DNA from: Papaver somniferum
Taxonomy: Eukaryota; Streptophyta; Magnoliopsida; Ranunculales; Papaveraceae
Direction: 5' to 3'
Assembly (NCBI RefSeq): GCF_003573695.1
Contig: NC_039359.1
Span: forward strand, 159,672,451 to 159,736,450
Length of the DNA stretch: 64,000 nt
The translations under genes and the position numbers were made by a program. A model generated the notes under the pieces. The model was given only the letters and a program-made list of their open reading frames with translations. It made no database searches and was not told the origin of the DNA. Numbering within the stretch: position 1 is the first letter of the stretch; each line of letters begins with the position of its first letter. Positions 33,208-43,651 of the stretch are shown here, piece by piece.

Positions 33208-34223
33208 ATGGTAGAAATTTGTGAAGAATATTATTGGAAACTTGTAAGTCTCCTTAACCAAGAAAAGATTCTACCTAATGATTGTGATGATGTAAGTGAG
33301 CTAGATGTGCCAATTTTGGTTGGTGAATATGAGGATGAACAAATTGCCCACAAGATGTTTGATGAAATGTCTCCACCAAAATTTGATAGTTACTTGAGTT
33401 ATGAGGAAAATGAAATAGTGGGTGTTTTTCCAATCTATCAAGATGGCATGAATGTGATCAAATATTTGATTATTTTACTATCATGGACCAAGTGCTATCA
33501 CGTAAGAATCAAGAGAAAGAAGAATACAATCCTTTGTGTTCAATTTTTGATGAGGTATTTAATGGTAGTGAAGTAAAAAAAATTGATGTACCAAGGTATG
33601 ATATTGAATTCGAAAATGCTATGTTCGAAGCATCTCGAGAACAATTTCAAGTATGTGAACCGACTACCGGAAGCAATCCTTCACTCAAGCTATAACAAAA
33701 TGGGGAGGCAATATATATGAATCCAATTTGAGCTTTCATTGAAGATAAGTTTCATGGTTGTAGTCTTCGTGCAAGGTTGAGAGAAATGCTTGGTGTTTCT
33801 TTACTACTTGGGGATGCTCTTAACTATGACCACAAGATGCTACATTTGGTGACTAAATACAATGGAAGGTGTGGAGGTAGAATTGTCTTCAAACAAGGAA
33901 GAAGTTCAAGCACTAATGGAGAATATGCTTTGGAGAATTCGTGGACGAATTTGTTTAAAGAAGAGGAGGATGATGTATTTACAAATGAAGAAATACTTGG
34001 TGTGTCTTTACTACTTGGGGATGCTCTCAACGATGACCACAAAGTACTACATTTGGTGAGTAACTACAATGGAAGGTGGAGAGGTAGAATTGTCTACAAG
34101 CAAGGAAGAAGTTCAAGCACAAATGGAGAATACGCTTTGAAGAATTCGAGGAAGAATTTGTTTAAAGAAGGGGAGGATGATGTATTGTGGATGTCCATAT
34201 CGATGTTGAAGCACCATTTATAG
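33208..34223 (+). pseudogene. Unrecognised acidic reading frames inside the small LTR element
   Basis: Two overlapping-frame segments (33208-33576 and 33483-33695) give an acidic protein reading (SELDVPILVGEYEDEQ, MFDEMSPPKFDSYLS). A third frame (33777-34223) covers an internally duplicated stretch. I recognise no domain. The first parts resemble the spacer after gag in some plant elements only in composition. They may be decayed cargo; no function can be assigned. Confidence 0.35.
33789..34202. repeat. 207-bp in-frame tandem duplication
   Basis: Copies start at 33789 and 33996, 207 bp (69 codons) apart. Both read LGVSLLLGDALN...YNGR...GRSSSTNGEYAL...NLFKE. The second copy runs into the 3' LTR. 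Confidence 0.85.
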
Positions 34224-34549
34224 TCCATCCTAGAATTACTTTGAATACGCCAAGTATGCCCTTGGTTTTAGAATATTGTGTGAAGAATGAGAGGTTCTCT
34301 TCTTTCAAACTTAATTGTTATCTCTAGGGGGAATTAAATCATCTAATCCTAGAGTATCAACTAGATGCCTCTCATAATCTTATAGTTTCCAATTTAATTG
34401 GGTAGAAATTGTAAGTTATTTGAGAAGAATCTCCATTTTTAGGTTCTTCCTTTATTCAAAGGGTTGAAGAAACTAAATTGGTTGATTATTTATCCATTGT
34501 AAGTTATCAATTTCAATTTATTTTCATTATAAGATTCCGCTTCTCAACA
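34178..34549 (+). repeat. 3' LTR of the small element
   Basis: 372 bp, same ends as the 5' LTR, preceded by a polypurine tract and followed by the TATTG target duplication. Confidence 0.88.
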
Positions 34550-34984
34550 TATTGCTAGTTGTCGAGATGTTTTTTCTAGTATGCAATAGCTTTACGGAGT
34601 TTTAAATAGATCAATAAACTAAAAAAAAAATGTTTGAGGGGTTAAACATCAACCACTCAAGGGATTTTTTTCTTTCTTCGAAGCGGAAGATCCAACACGA
34701 GGTGAACCAAGGACAAATTTTAATTTGGTGATTAGGAGCACCGAGCAGTTTACTATTCTTGAATCTGTTGCATCTTCAAACCACCCAATGTAAGGACAAA
34801 TTGGAGAGTCCTTGTCATCATTTTGACTACCCTGGACTCTAATAAATTTACGAATCCCATTACAAGGAACGGGCTTGCACCGTGAATAGTTTTGAGTGCA
34901 ATCAACAACTTTATGTCTTTCTTCTCTTCTTTTTTTTCTTATCTCATCATATTAATGAGGTTTTTCTTTAATTGAGCATGACTC

Positions 34985-35455
34985 TGCAGGGAGATCCTTG
35001 GAAGCAGTGACCTACTCAACAAGAGCCAGAGATGTGAATCAAGCTGAATCTCTAGTGCTTCTAAAAGCTTTACGAATGATCAAGCAAATGTAGTAACGAA
35101 AAGTTATCATAGGTCTGTTATCAATTGTTGTAATGGTAGTATTAAAGGTTTTAAATGGGAAGATAAGAATATCATATTTGATTGCTAGAAAATCCTTTGA
35201 AGCCTTAAGTCTTGCATAGTTTCTTTCCGGAAAAAATCTTATAATAATACAGCTGATAAACTTACAAAGTTTGCTAGAATTAGTACGAGATTGCATAGTT
35301 GGTGGAATGATCCCCAAACATAATTGCAGGTATCTTAGCTTTAGAGACCAAAAATTAGGATTTTGTTTCTTGTTTCGGTTTCGGTTCTTTGTGTTTAGTA
35401 TTGTGGTTTTATTTTTCAATAAAATCTCCTTCTTTGCTCAAAAGAAGAAAAAACA
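34985..35455 (+). mobile_element. LINE 3' fragment (RNase H end)
   Basis: The plus strand reads, over several stops, an RNase H tail: NQAESLVLLKALRMIK, then KKSYNNTADKLTKFARIS and LHSWWNDP. A 3' UTR follows with AATAAA (35418-35424) and a short A-rich end. This is the C-terminal part of a plant L1-type LINE. Target duplications not found. Confidence 0.6.
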
Positions 35456-35494
35456 TAAAATGATGAAACTTCTGCCATATTTCTTGATCCATTC

Positions 35495-35552
35495 TTGCTT
35501 ATATATGAATAAAATGAAATGCATTGCTTATATATGAATAAAATGAAATGCA
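35495..35552. repeat. 29-bp tandem duplication
   Basis: TTGCTTATATATGAATAAAA-containing unit repeated twice, starts 35495 and 35524. No function suggested. Confidence 0.85.
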
Positions 35553-35555
35553 TGA

Positions 35556-36061
35556 AAATGACTAGCCACCGGCAACCCTAATCTTATTTGGGTGAACAAA
35601 ATATAAATTAAAGTGGGAAAAAGTGCTAGTTATTAATTAAACTGAAAACCCATAATATCTCTATGTAAGGTGGGGAAAAACACTGACATCTTCAAAAGCT
35701 GCTCAATGGATCAATTTATTTTTCAATGAGAACAAATTATGGATATGATTAGGTCTCTTTCAGTTTTTTTATCATCGGGTTTAGTAGTCTTACGACTTTT
35801 CTTGTATATATCTTGTAAATACCTTTTCTATTTGATACACAAGAGTGTTAAGCACGTGCACGGATCAAAGGCTGATATTTCGCCAACTTGAGAGCTGTGG
35901 TTATAACACGCCATATGTAGTTTTTACTGGTAGGTCCATACAAAATGAGACATGTACCACTATAGTGTTTATGAATAGGTCATATTTCACCAAATTTGTA
36001 ATTCAATCATAACCGTTAGATTTAGTTTGTATCAGAACTTAGTTTAGTCCGCCTTTGATGA
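35556..36061. other. Intergenic, nothing recognised
   Basis: AT-rich DNA without a recognisable gene or repeat, ending at the MITE target site TGA. Confidence 0.5.
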
Positions 36062-36583
36062 GAGCAAGTCTTATGGTGGAATCCAATCTATTCCAAGTGT
36101 GGAAAATCCATGGAATGTCAAATCTAATGGCTTAGTTGGGGTCTTCCACAGAAAATCCAATAAGAGTTCCATGATTTGGTGTAATGGTCCGTGGATTCCA
36201 TGGAAACGCTAATCAGAATAGCGTAAAGCGCTATTAAGAATAGCGCAAGACAAAAAAACGTTATTAAGAATAGAGTTGAGCGCTATTAAGAGTAGCGCTG
36301 AGTTCTATTCAGAATGGAGCTTTTTTTTATCCGTAGATTTAAACTGAGTTGTTTAGAATCTAACGGCTCAGAAAAAAGCTCTATTCTTTACGGATCTCAG
36401 CTCTATTCTTTACGGATCTCAGCTCTATTCTTAATAGCGTTTTTTTAGCGCTATTAAGAATAGCACTGAGCGCTAATCAGAATAGCGTTTCTACTATTCC
36501 ACCATTACACTTGCGCTTCCATCCACAGTTCCAAATGCTGAGGTGGCGTGAAAGATGGATGGATTCCACCATAAGACTTGCTC
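36062..36583. mobile_element. Harbinger-like MITE, copy 1
   Basis: 522 bp with inverted ends GAGCAAGTCTTATGGTGG / CCACCATAAGACTTGCTC and flanking TGA on both sides. The interior carries many GCGCTATTAAGAATAGCG-type palindromic units (about 36195-36490). The same family is inserted at 38947-39385. Confidence 0.85.
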
Positions 36584-37268
36584 TGACCAGGATCCAACTC
36601 CCTTCATTGTTAAATCTTACTTCCCATTCTTCGTCTTTCTCCCCCCTTTCCACAGTTTCTCTGCTGAAGCCTAGACAGAAGGCACAGAACTATCATCACA
36701 TGGTTCCACCCCCACCATCACCTTGTTTTTGCTTCTCCTCCGTTAAGATCACCACAATATTTTTAAGTACTTTATCATTTAAGTAATAGGTTAATTGATA
36801 AAAAAAACTCTGTAATTTGCTTAATCTTTTTTTTTTATGTTTTATGGGCTAGAGGTGCTTATTCAATTGGGTTGTTGTTCTAAAGTTTTATGATCTGTAT
36901 CTTTTTCTAAATGATTCGATGTTGAATCTTTGATTACGGAAACATAGATCTGAAACTAAGGGCAAATTCGATTTTTTTTGTTTGCACCTTCGGTTACTGC
37001 AAATTACCAATATATCCTCAGTTTTATTTCCATGCAATTCTTGTAAAAGTATGATTTAGGGGTAAAATAGTCCAACACAATTTACAGCTTCATCTGCTAC
37101 AGTAAGGGGAGTTCCCTTTATATAATATATATAGAATAGACAACCTTTTTCTCTCAAAAAAAAAAAAAAAAAAATTTACAGTACTTGCCTAAACTAGTAT
37201 CTCACGTTTTATTACCGTAAGCGAACAAATTCAGGAAGTCAAACATTATGATAGATGTCTTGATTTTA
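36584..37268. other. Intergenic, nothing recognised
   Basis: Contains short poly-A/T tracts (37157-37174) and no gene. It borders the 3' end of AAE-D. Confidence 0.5.
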
Positions 37269-37915
37269 TTAAAGTCGACTCTTTACTCGAGTTAAACCCA
37301 AACTTTTGGCTTTGTTCTTAAGTTTAAACTTCTGTATTTTTCCGGTTATAGTTTTAGGAAGATATTCTTCAAAAATAATTGTTTTTGGGACCATATAATG
37401 AGGTAGCTTTGTTCTACAAAATTCTATAATATCATTTTCAGATGGTCTTTCGCATTCTGATTTTATACTCACAAAAGCGCGAGGAGTTTCTCCCCAAAAT
37501 TTGTCGGGCCGAGCTACCACAGCTGCTTCGTTTATTGCTTGGTGCGAATATAACACTGATTCAACTTCCACGCTACTTACATTCTCTCCACCGCTTATAA
37601 TCACATCTTTCAATCCATCCTTTATTTCTATATACCCATCTGGGTGCATCACACCCACATCTCCTGTGTAAAACCACCCATCTTCTTTCAAACTTTTGGT
37701 TGTACCTGATGGATCCTTAAGATACCCTAGCATAATTGATGCACCACGTAGAACAATTTCACCGGTAGAAGACCCATCTCGTTTGACACTTGCACCAGAT
37801 TCAGGCTCTAACACAAGGATTTCTGTCATTCCAATAGATCTTACACCTTGTCTCGCTTTCAACCTTGCACGTTCTATTGCATGAAATTTGTTCCATTCGT
37901 GTTTCCATGCACACG

Positions 37916-38533
37916 GGGCCGAGAGTTTTTTTGCCCTGAAGCAAACTTTTTTTTCTATGTCCTAAATTTTTTTTATTTTTTTTTTGCCACGACTAATAAT
38001 AAAAGATAAATAAGTTTTATAGATGTGTAGAGCATTGTAGGACAAGTATATCTCTAAAATATTAGGTTTAAATATGTTATCTTCTAACTTTTGTAAGAAA
38101 AATATCTCCTAAAATGTGAGGTAGTGAGAATTTGATAGTGTGAAAGGATCCTACTCGTGTTAGAATTACAAAAAAAATGGAGAAATGAAAAGGAACTATA
38201 AATTACGTTTTTCAATCAATAATTAAAGACCCAAAGAACACAAGAGATTTGGGTGGTTATTTAGAGCACTTTTCTTTTAGGCTCCAAAAGCCAAAGGTAA
38301 AAAAAACGTTGGTGGAAAGAAAAAAACGAGTTTGTAGAATATTCAAAATAAAACCCCTACTTTTTATGTTTATTAAATATTTGTCCTAAATATTTACGTA
38401 GTATAATCAATAAGTCCCTTATAGAATTTTATTTTTAAGTAAACCCACACTATAAAACTGGGCTGTTGCTGCCCCCTAGACCTTGCTGTCCTAAAGTGGG
38501 CCTTTCCCTGATTATCCTATGGGGCCGGCTCTG
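37916..38533. mobile_element. 618-bp non-autonomous DNA transposon in AAE-D
   Basis: Flanked by 9-bp direct repeats ATGCACACG (37907-37915 and 38534-38542) that belong to the AAE coding sequence. Ends carry GGGGCC-type motifs (GGGCCGAG left, GGGGCCGGCTCTG right), reminiscent of hAT-type non-autonomous elements. Inverted ends are short and imperfect, so superfamily is uncertain. Confidence 0.7.
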
Positions 38534-38946
38534 ATGCACACGTCACCACACATCCAGGTTAACCCATAACCATGACTAACTATAAATCCAAGTGACTCCA
38601 TTCGAAAAAGAACTGGTATAGGGGGTGGAGCTCCGCTGGTTAAAATTTAAACGGGGTTTGATAGCGGTTTAATATTCGGACAGTTTGCTAACATGTTCAA
38701 CACAACTGGTGCCCCGCACATATGGGTGACACCATGTTGACGGATCAACCCATAAATTGAAGCTGCATCAAATTTACGTAGGCATATGTTGACTCCACCA
38801 ACAGCAGCCATACCCAAGAGAAAGACCACCCATTCGTATGAAACATCGGCAGTCCACAGAAATATGGGTTGTTTCGGTACAGACCAATCCATCAAAGAAC
38901 CAACGGTCACAATGAATAGACCACTGTGAGAGTGGACTACCATTTA

Positions 38947-39385
38947 GAGCAAGTCTTATGGTGGAATCCATCCATCTTCCACGCCATCTCAGCATTTGGA
39001 ATTGTGGATGGAAGCGTAAGTGTAATGGTGGAATAGTAGAAACGCTATTCTTAATGGGGCTAAAAAAACGTAATTAAGAATGGAGTTAAAAAAAACGCTA
39101 TTAACAATGGAGCATTTTTCTCGGCCGTTAGATTTCAACAACTCATTTTAAATCTACGGATTAAAAAGGAAACGCAATTCTTAATGGCGTTTTTTTAGCG
39201 TTATTCTTATAAGCATTTAGCTCTTTTTTTATTGGCGTTCAGATGGATTCCACGAACCCTTCCACGAAATCGTGGAACCTTGCTTGAATTTTCTGTGGAA
39301 GACCCCAACTTGGAAGCCATTAGACTTGACATTCCATGATTTTTCCATACTTGGAATGGTTTGGATTCCACCATAAGACTTGCTC
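38947..39385. mobile_element. Harbinger-like MITE, copy 2, in AAE-D
   Basis: 439 bp with the same ends as 36062-36583, flanked by TTA (38944-38946 and 39386-39388). It is inserted in the P-loop codons of AAE-D. Interior palindromic GCTATTCTTAAT/ATTAAGAATGG units match copy 1. Confidence 0.9.
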
Positions 39386-39847
39386 TTAGGAGATGAAGTG
39401 GTACCTGAGGTATAGTTCAACACCATTGGGTCCCACTCGCTTTTAGGACGGACCCAATTGAAATCAGGATCACCTATACTAATCAAACCTTCATAAGTAA
39501 AATCAAGAAAAAACTCATCGACAGTAGACATTAAGATTTCATCGTCGTCCATGATGAAGATTAGTGTAGGAAATTTAATCTAGGACGGAAAGAGTGAAAA
39601 AGCTTCATGAATTAATGAGCGAGAAAGAAAATCAACAAAGATGACTTTTGATTCACTGTGATAAAGGAAAGGGTACGTGCATCAAGACGTGTATTGATGG
39701 TATTTAATATGGAAAATTTCTTGTTTGGTCCTAGGTCCATATAGTTATTTATTGTATGGTCCAATCGGATTTTTTTTTTATCCGGAGGTCCAAAATTAAT
39801 TAAAACATGGAAATGTCCATAATGCCCATTACTACCAAACGTGTGTG

Positions 39848-40075
39848 TCTATACTGCTTACAAATTTGAGTACATATCTGGTACACTGCTTAAAAATTCG
39901 AGTACATATTTGCTACACTGCTTACAAATTTGAGTACATATCTGGTACACTGCTTACAAATTTGAGTACATATCTGGTACACTGCTTACAAATCTGAGTA
40001 CATATCTGCTACACTACGTACAAATCTAAGTATGTATCTTCCTCACTACTTACATATAGAGTATGTATCCGTTGG
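39848..40075. repeat. 32-bp tandem repeat, about 7 copies
   Basis: The unit TGCTTACAAATTTGAGTACA followed by TATCTGGTACAC is repeated with increasing divergence to the right. It lies at the left sub-terminal region of the Pack-MULE-like element. Confidence 0.85.
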
Positions 40076-40135
40076 ACATATTGAACCTGTAAATGTGACC
40101 AGAATATAACAATATTATAACACAGCAAGGATTAC

Positions 40136-40675
40136 CTTTCCACCATCAACCCCTCCTTCATAGCAGGGTTTCAAACTAATTGCACGCTGAAGGTAAGGTG
40201 CCCAGCGTCCTGTGAGCAAATCCCTCCTAATCATTTCAACGCCTTTTTGGTAATACTATTTTGAAAAAAAAAAAAGAAAAAAAAGATCAGGTCAACCACA
40301 CAAACTCACATATCCCAACTATTATAGTGATAAATGGGTAAATAGCTAAAGTATCATCTAGTGACTTGTATACCTCAAGCATATTTATAACGAACGGTTC
40401 TTCATTCAAGAAGTCTCTCCGTACAAATACGAAAGGCAACTTGTATGACAGAGCCTCACTTACTGTTCCATACCCAATCTTTCCTGAAACAGAATATAAC
40501 TAAGTATCTGATTTTATTATCAGACTAACAGAAACAAAAAACTTAAATTTTCAACGAAACTTAATCCAATACCGATCATATAGTCACATGCTGCCATCAC
40601 ATCTGGTGTGTATACATCTCTTTTGAGCTTTATAAAATTTGGAGGAAGTTCTTGATTGTCAGATGCACCACATAC
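40136..40675 (-). pseudogene. Captured L-arabinokinase gene fragment (three exons)
   Basis: Minus-strand exons 40675-40573, 40483-40374 and 40255-40136, separated by introns with intact GT and AG sites. Translations read ELPPNFIKLKRDVYTPDVMA, KIGYGTVSEALSYKLPFVFV, RRDFFNEEPFVINMLE and GVEMIRRDLLTGRWAPYL with LKPCYEGG. These are recognisable as the N-terminal glycosyltransferase-like half of plant L-arabinokinase (ARA1 type; sugar salvage, L-arabinose to L-arabinose 1-phosphate). Only this internal part is present, without the GHMP kinase domain. Retained introns show DNA-level capture. The frame is open across the three exons as far as I can read. Confidence 0.75.
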
Positions 40676-40729
40676 CTGATTTAGAATAGATTATTATTCT
40701 GCTATAATTCAAGTCCGGAAAAATATTTG

Positions 40730-41600
40730 CCTGCCTAAAACAGATAAAGGGGATAGTTCTGCAAACAAAAGTACCAGACAGAGCCAACCAGGCGGTAAAT
40801 ACTCCTCCTTTAGCGTCCAAAAAACAGAATCAGAAGAAGTTTCAACCAGTACAACATATATGTACTCCTGGATTAAACCAAAAAAATAAGAGAAAACCTA
40901 TAGACTCATAGTAAACAAAAAAAGAAAACAGTACGTCAGATATGTATTGATGGTTAATACACAAAAGAAAACTGAAAATCAAACCAAAAACCATAAAAAT
41001 ATCAGATCTACTAATGAAATAAACATAAAACATGATTTTTTATTTAGATCTGAACTTGTTTCATTAAAATCCACCAATATATCATATATATGTACCGATG
41101 ATTAATACACAAAAGCAACTCAAAAGCATATAAAAAAAACCAAAATGGAACTAAAATCAGCTGCATGTGAAAACCAAGTAATGAATCTATAAAAAACTGA
41201 ATCGAAACACTTTTTTTTCCAGTATTCCATATATATACTTCTAGATTGAAGAAGAAGAATATCCAAAACTACAAAAATAACAAAATTAAAGCATAATTTT
41301 TCAGTACACCATATATGTACTGCTGATTCATAATGTAAAATTTAGATGCATGTGAAAAACAAGTAGCGAATCTATGAAAAAATAGAATCGAAACACTTTA
41401 ATTTGAGTATTCCGTATATGTACTTCTGGATCCAACAAGAAAAACCTCCAAAACTATAAAAAAAAATAAAAAAATTAGAGCAGCATATTTCAGTACAACA
41501 AATATGGATTGTTGATTCATAGTCTAAAAATCAGCAGCACGTGAAAAACTAGAGAACATCATGAAATCGAACTACCAAAACTGGAAAAAGAAAGTGAAAA
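40730..41600. repeat. Diverged repeats with CATATATGTAC core
   Basis: Scattered copies of CAGTACACCATATATGTACT-like segments near 40850, 41075, 41220, 41310, 41405 and 41480, interspersed with A-rich DNA. They fill the Pack-MULE-like element between its promoter-like end and the captured exons. No coding sense. Confidence 0.5.
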
Positions 41601-41686
41601 CATCATGAAATCAATCAGATCTTCATGATTCAGTTGAGAATTAATCAAAAACAAAAAAGAACTGGAGAAAAGATTACATAACATAC

Positions 41687-41838
41687 CTGTAAAACTACGA
41701 AACATCTTCACAAACCCTAGGTCTAAACTTCATAAGCGGCTGCAGCAGAGAAGAGGAGAGCGAGCGAGTGGGAGAGAGAGAAAACGGATCTGAGAAGAAA
41801 ATTGAGAAAATGTGGCTTTTATTTCTGTTATATTTATA
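41687..41838 (-). promoter_or_regulatory. Putative promoter and first exon of the Pack-MULE transcript
   Basis: A minus-strand TATA box (TATAAATA, plus 41831-41838) is followed by a CT-rich leader (TCTCTCTCTCCCAC-type), an ATG near 41735, and a splice donor (ACAG^GTATGT, exon end at 41687). The arrangement points toward the captured arabinokinase exons and would permit a chimeric transcript. Confidence 0.45.
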
Positions 41839-42301
41839 GTGAAGGCCATTTTGGGAATTATTAAAATGCACGTAATAGGTTACACACGTGTGTAGAACCT
41901 GGGCTTAAAAAATTTGGTCCATTTTTATGTTTTCTTTTAATTATGGACCTCCGATTATTGGGCTTTAATGGATGGACCTGCCACTAACTAAGAACACTAT
42001 AATAGTACCTATTGGTAATTCCTACATTTAATATGGCCCCGCTCATAGGCACTGCAAACTGAAGTTCATACATAGCAGGAAGATTTGGTGATAAGACTGA
42101 GATGACATCTCCACGTTGAATACCCATCGATTTCAAAGAAGAAGCGAGTTGAAGACATCTACGGTTGGTTTGTTTCCATGTGTAAGTTGTTTTATTATAA
42201 ATGATGGATGTGGAATCACCATATACAGTTGCTGCTCTCTCTAGAAACCCTAGTGGTGTCAATGGTGATGAGTTTGCTAGACTTGGTTTTAGTAAATCCA
42301 T

Positions 42302-42933
42302 TGGATAAGAACAAAAAGAACTGAAGAAGAATGTCGTTGATGAACTTGGTATGGGTGGTTTGAGTTCTTATGGCAACAAATTTAGTATAGAGTTGAAAAT
42401 TTAGTATTAAAATAAGCATCTTGATGACTAAACAATGTAGTATGGAGTTGAAAATGATGATTAAACAATTTAGTACGGATTTGAAAACTAATGTAAGGAC
42501 TAAGGACTGGTTGGTCCTTATTTTGGCAACTTGATAATTGTGGTTCACTGGTTGGTCGTTGATGCCTAAATGTCCTTATGGGCCTATGGCAAGGACTTAT
42601 GGACGGTTGATGGGATTTTCTTCTTCTATTTGGTTGATGGAAAATATAACAAATTAAGATAAGCATTAAGCAACTTGATAATTAAATATTCTTAATAAGT
42701 TATTTTAGGATGTGCCTCAGCAGTCAGTAAGCGTTATAGCCGGTTAACTTCAGTCGAGCGTCTCCACATTGAGCATGAGCCAGGCCCAGGGGTTGAAGCT
42801 GCTTCATGCTTGTTTCTCATGTGTGCGTACTTAATTGTTAGTTGCTCATGTGAGTAATGTCAGCCTGGAACAAAATTATTTGACAACACGTATAATCTTT
42901 ACATAATTTTGTCATGGACATGCGTAATAATTA
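42302..42933. other. AAE-D 5' flank
   Basis: No gene seen. The 40 bp nearest the ATG resemble the AAE-C leader (CATTCTTCTTC). Around 42380-42490 is a short duplicated segment (TTTAGTA..GAGTTGAAAAT). A block shared with 3116-3190 lies at 42712-42790. Confidence 0.5.
42712..42790. repeat. Dispersed block shared with 3116-3190
   Basis: Contains GTGCCTCAGCAGTCAGT, CGGTTAACTTCAG and TTGAGCATGAGCCA, in the same order as the block 3' of AAE-A. Confidence 0.55.
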
Positions 42934-43405
42934 CTACTTCCTTGTTTCTGAAAGACAGTCCTTTATTCCTTTTTCGACAGCTTCAAAATTGTGTCCAGCT
43001 TCTGTTTATAGTCATACTTTTTTAATGAACTCTCTAATATACCCTTGAATTCTTTATATTCATAAATCCATTTTTAACGTGACCCAATGGTCCCAATCTA
43101 AAATATTAAAGAAATTATTATAAATTGAGGAAACAAGTATATTCTTCATTCCTTTTAAGGAAATATACTTTTAACTCTAAAAATTAGATTTCTTATAAAG
43201 CTTATACTTCTTAAATTCAATATCTTTTAATTTTCTCTTTTATATTTTGTATTTATAATTCTCACACCAATTTTAGATAGTATTTATTGCTAGCATTTTT
43301 ATTAAAATAAATAGGTAAATAACTAAGGGTAGTCAAATAAAATAGTATGGTCTCCTTAATATTTTGATAAAGTCAAAACGAACTGTCTTTGTGAAAGGGA
43401 GGGAG
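42934..43405. mobile_element. Stowaway (mariner)-like MITE
   Basis: Inverted ends CTACTTCC...GACAGTC and GACTGTC/AACTGTCTTT...GGGAGGGAG, flanked by TA on both sides; 472 bp. The CTCCCTCC-type terminus is the classic plant Stowaway end. It lies between AAE-D and BAHD-3. Confidence 0.7.
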
Positions 43406-43481
43406 TATATCATATGGAACTCATTAGGAAAGTAATGATTTTGTAAATTGCTTTGTCACGGAATGATGATTTGATTTCCCT

Positions 43482-43600
43482 TTGGATTACCATACTTCCA
43501 TTCATCTCATAATAAGTTAAAGTAACGTGATTATTGGAAATGGATGAACCTATCCTCAATCAGTCCTTATCTCTTAAGTTTTAGTTCACTATATATTTAT
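43482..43600 (+). promoter_or_regulatory. BAHD-3 promoter remnant
   Basis: GGATTACCATACTTCCATTC, then GATGAACCTA, CAGTCCTTA, CTTAAGTTTTAGTTCACT and a TATA (TATATATT, 43590-43597) 55 bp before the ATG. It aligns block by block with the BAHD-2 promoter. Confidence 0.6.
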
Positions 43601-43651
43601 GTATTTCAAGATCCATTATTATACTTTCTCATTCACAAACTTACTGGAAAA

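Larger units (their letters stand above)
32540..34549 (+). mobile_element. Small complete non-autonomous LTR retrotransposon
   Basis: Two LTRs (32540-32959, 420 bp; 34178-34549, 372 bp) are bounded by TGATGTATTG and CTCATCA/CTCAACA, with perfect 5-bp target duplications TATTG (32535-32539 and 34550-34554). A primer site similar to initiator tRNA-Met (TGGTATCAAGAACTTTGG) starts at 32962, and a purine tract (GAAGGGGAGGA) precedes the 3' LTR. The 5' LTR has about 46 bp, including a TATA-like TATAAATT, missing from the 3' LTR. The ~1.2-kb interior has no RT, integrase or recognisable gag. It needs enzymes in trans. Confidence 0.88.
39713..42025 (-). mobile_element. Pack-MULE-like element carrying L-arabinokinase exons
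   Basis: A 2,313-bp insertion in AAE-D flanked by the direct repeat ATTTAATATGG (39702-39712 and 42026-42036). Imperfect inverted ends share AGGTCCAT, AATCGGA and GGAGGTCCA..AATTA blocks. The right end has ~25 extra outer bases. Inside are a promoter-like region on the minus strand (41687-41838), diverged tandem repeats, and three exon-like blocks of a host gene with introns (40136-40675). No transposase, as in Pack-MULEs. Target length (9-11) fits Mutator-type elements. Confidence 0.75.
37269..42301 (-). pseudogene. AAE-D: acyl-activating enzyme gene split by three transposons
   Basis: Homologous to AAE-C from MDLLKPS (42301) to SRL stop (37269), in four blocks: 42301-42026, 39712-39386, 38946-38534 and 37915-37269. 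The gaps are a Pack-MULE (39713-42025), a Harbinger MITE (38947-39385) that splits the P-loop between TSSPK and G, and a 618-bp element (37916-38533) with 9-bp duplications after the CAW segment. Small indels also occur (near 39660 and 38820). The last block (197 codons) is still open and keeps SKDVIISGGEN-like residues (here GLKDVIISGGEN) and [10 protein letters not shown]. It is not functional. It is divergent from BAHD-3, mirroring BAHD-1/AAE-C. Confidence 0.9.

Noticed and set aside
35039..35419. Minus-strand 126-codon ORF
   Set aside because: The complementary strand reads a LINE RNase H tail, so the minus frame is a shadow.
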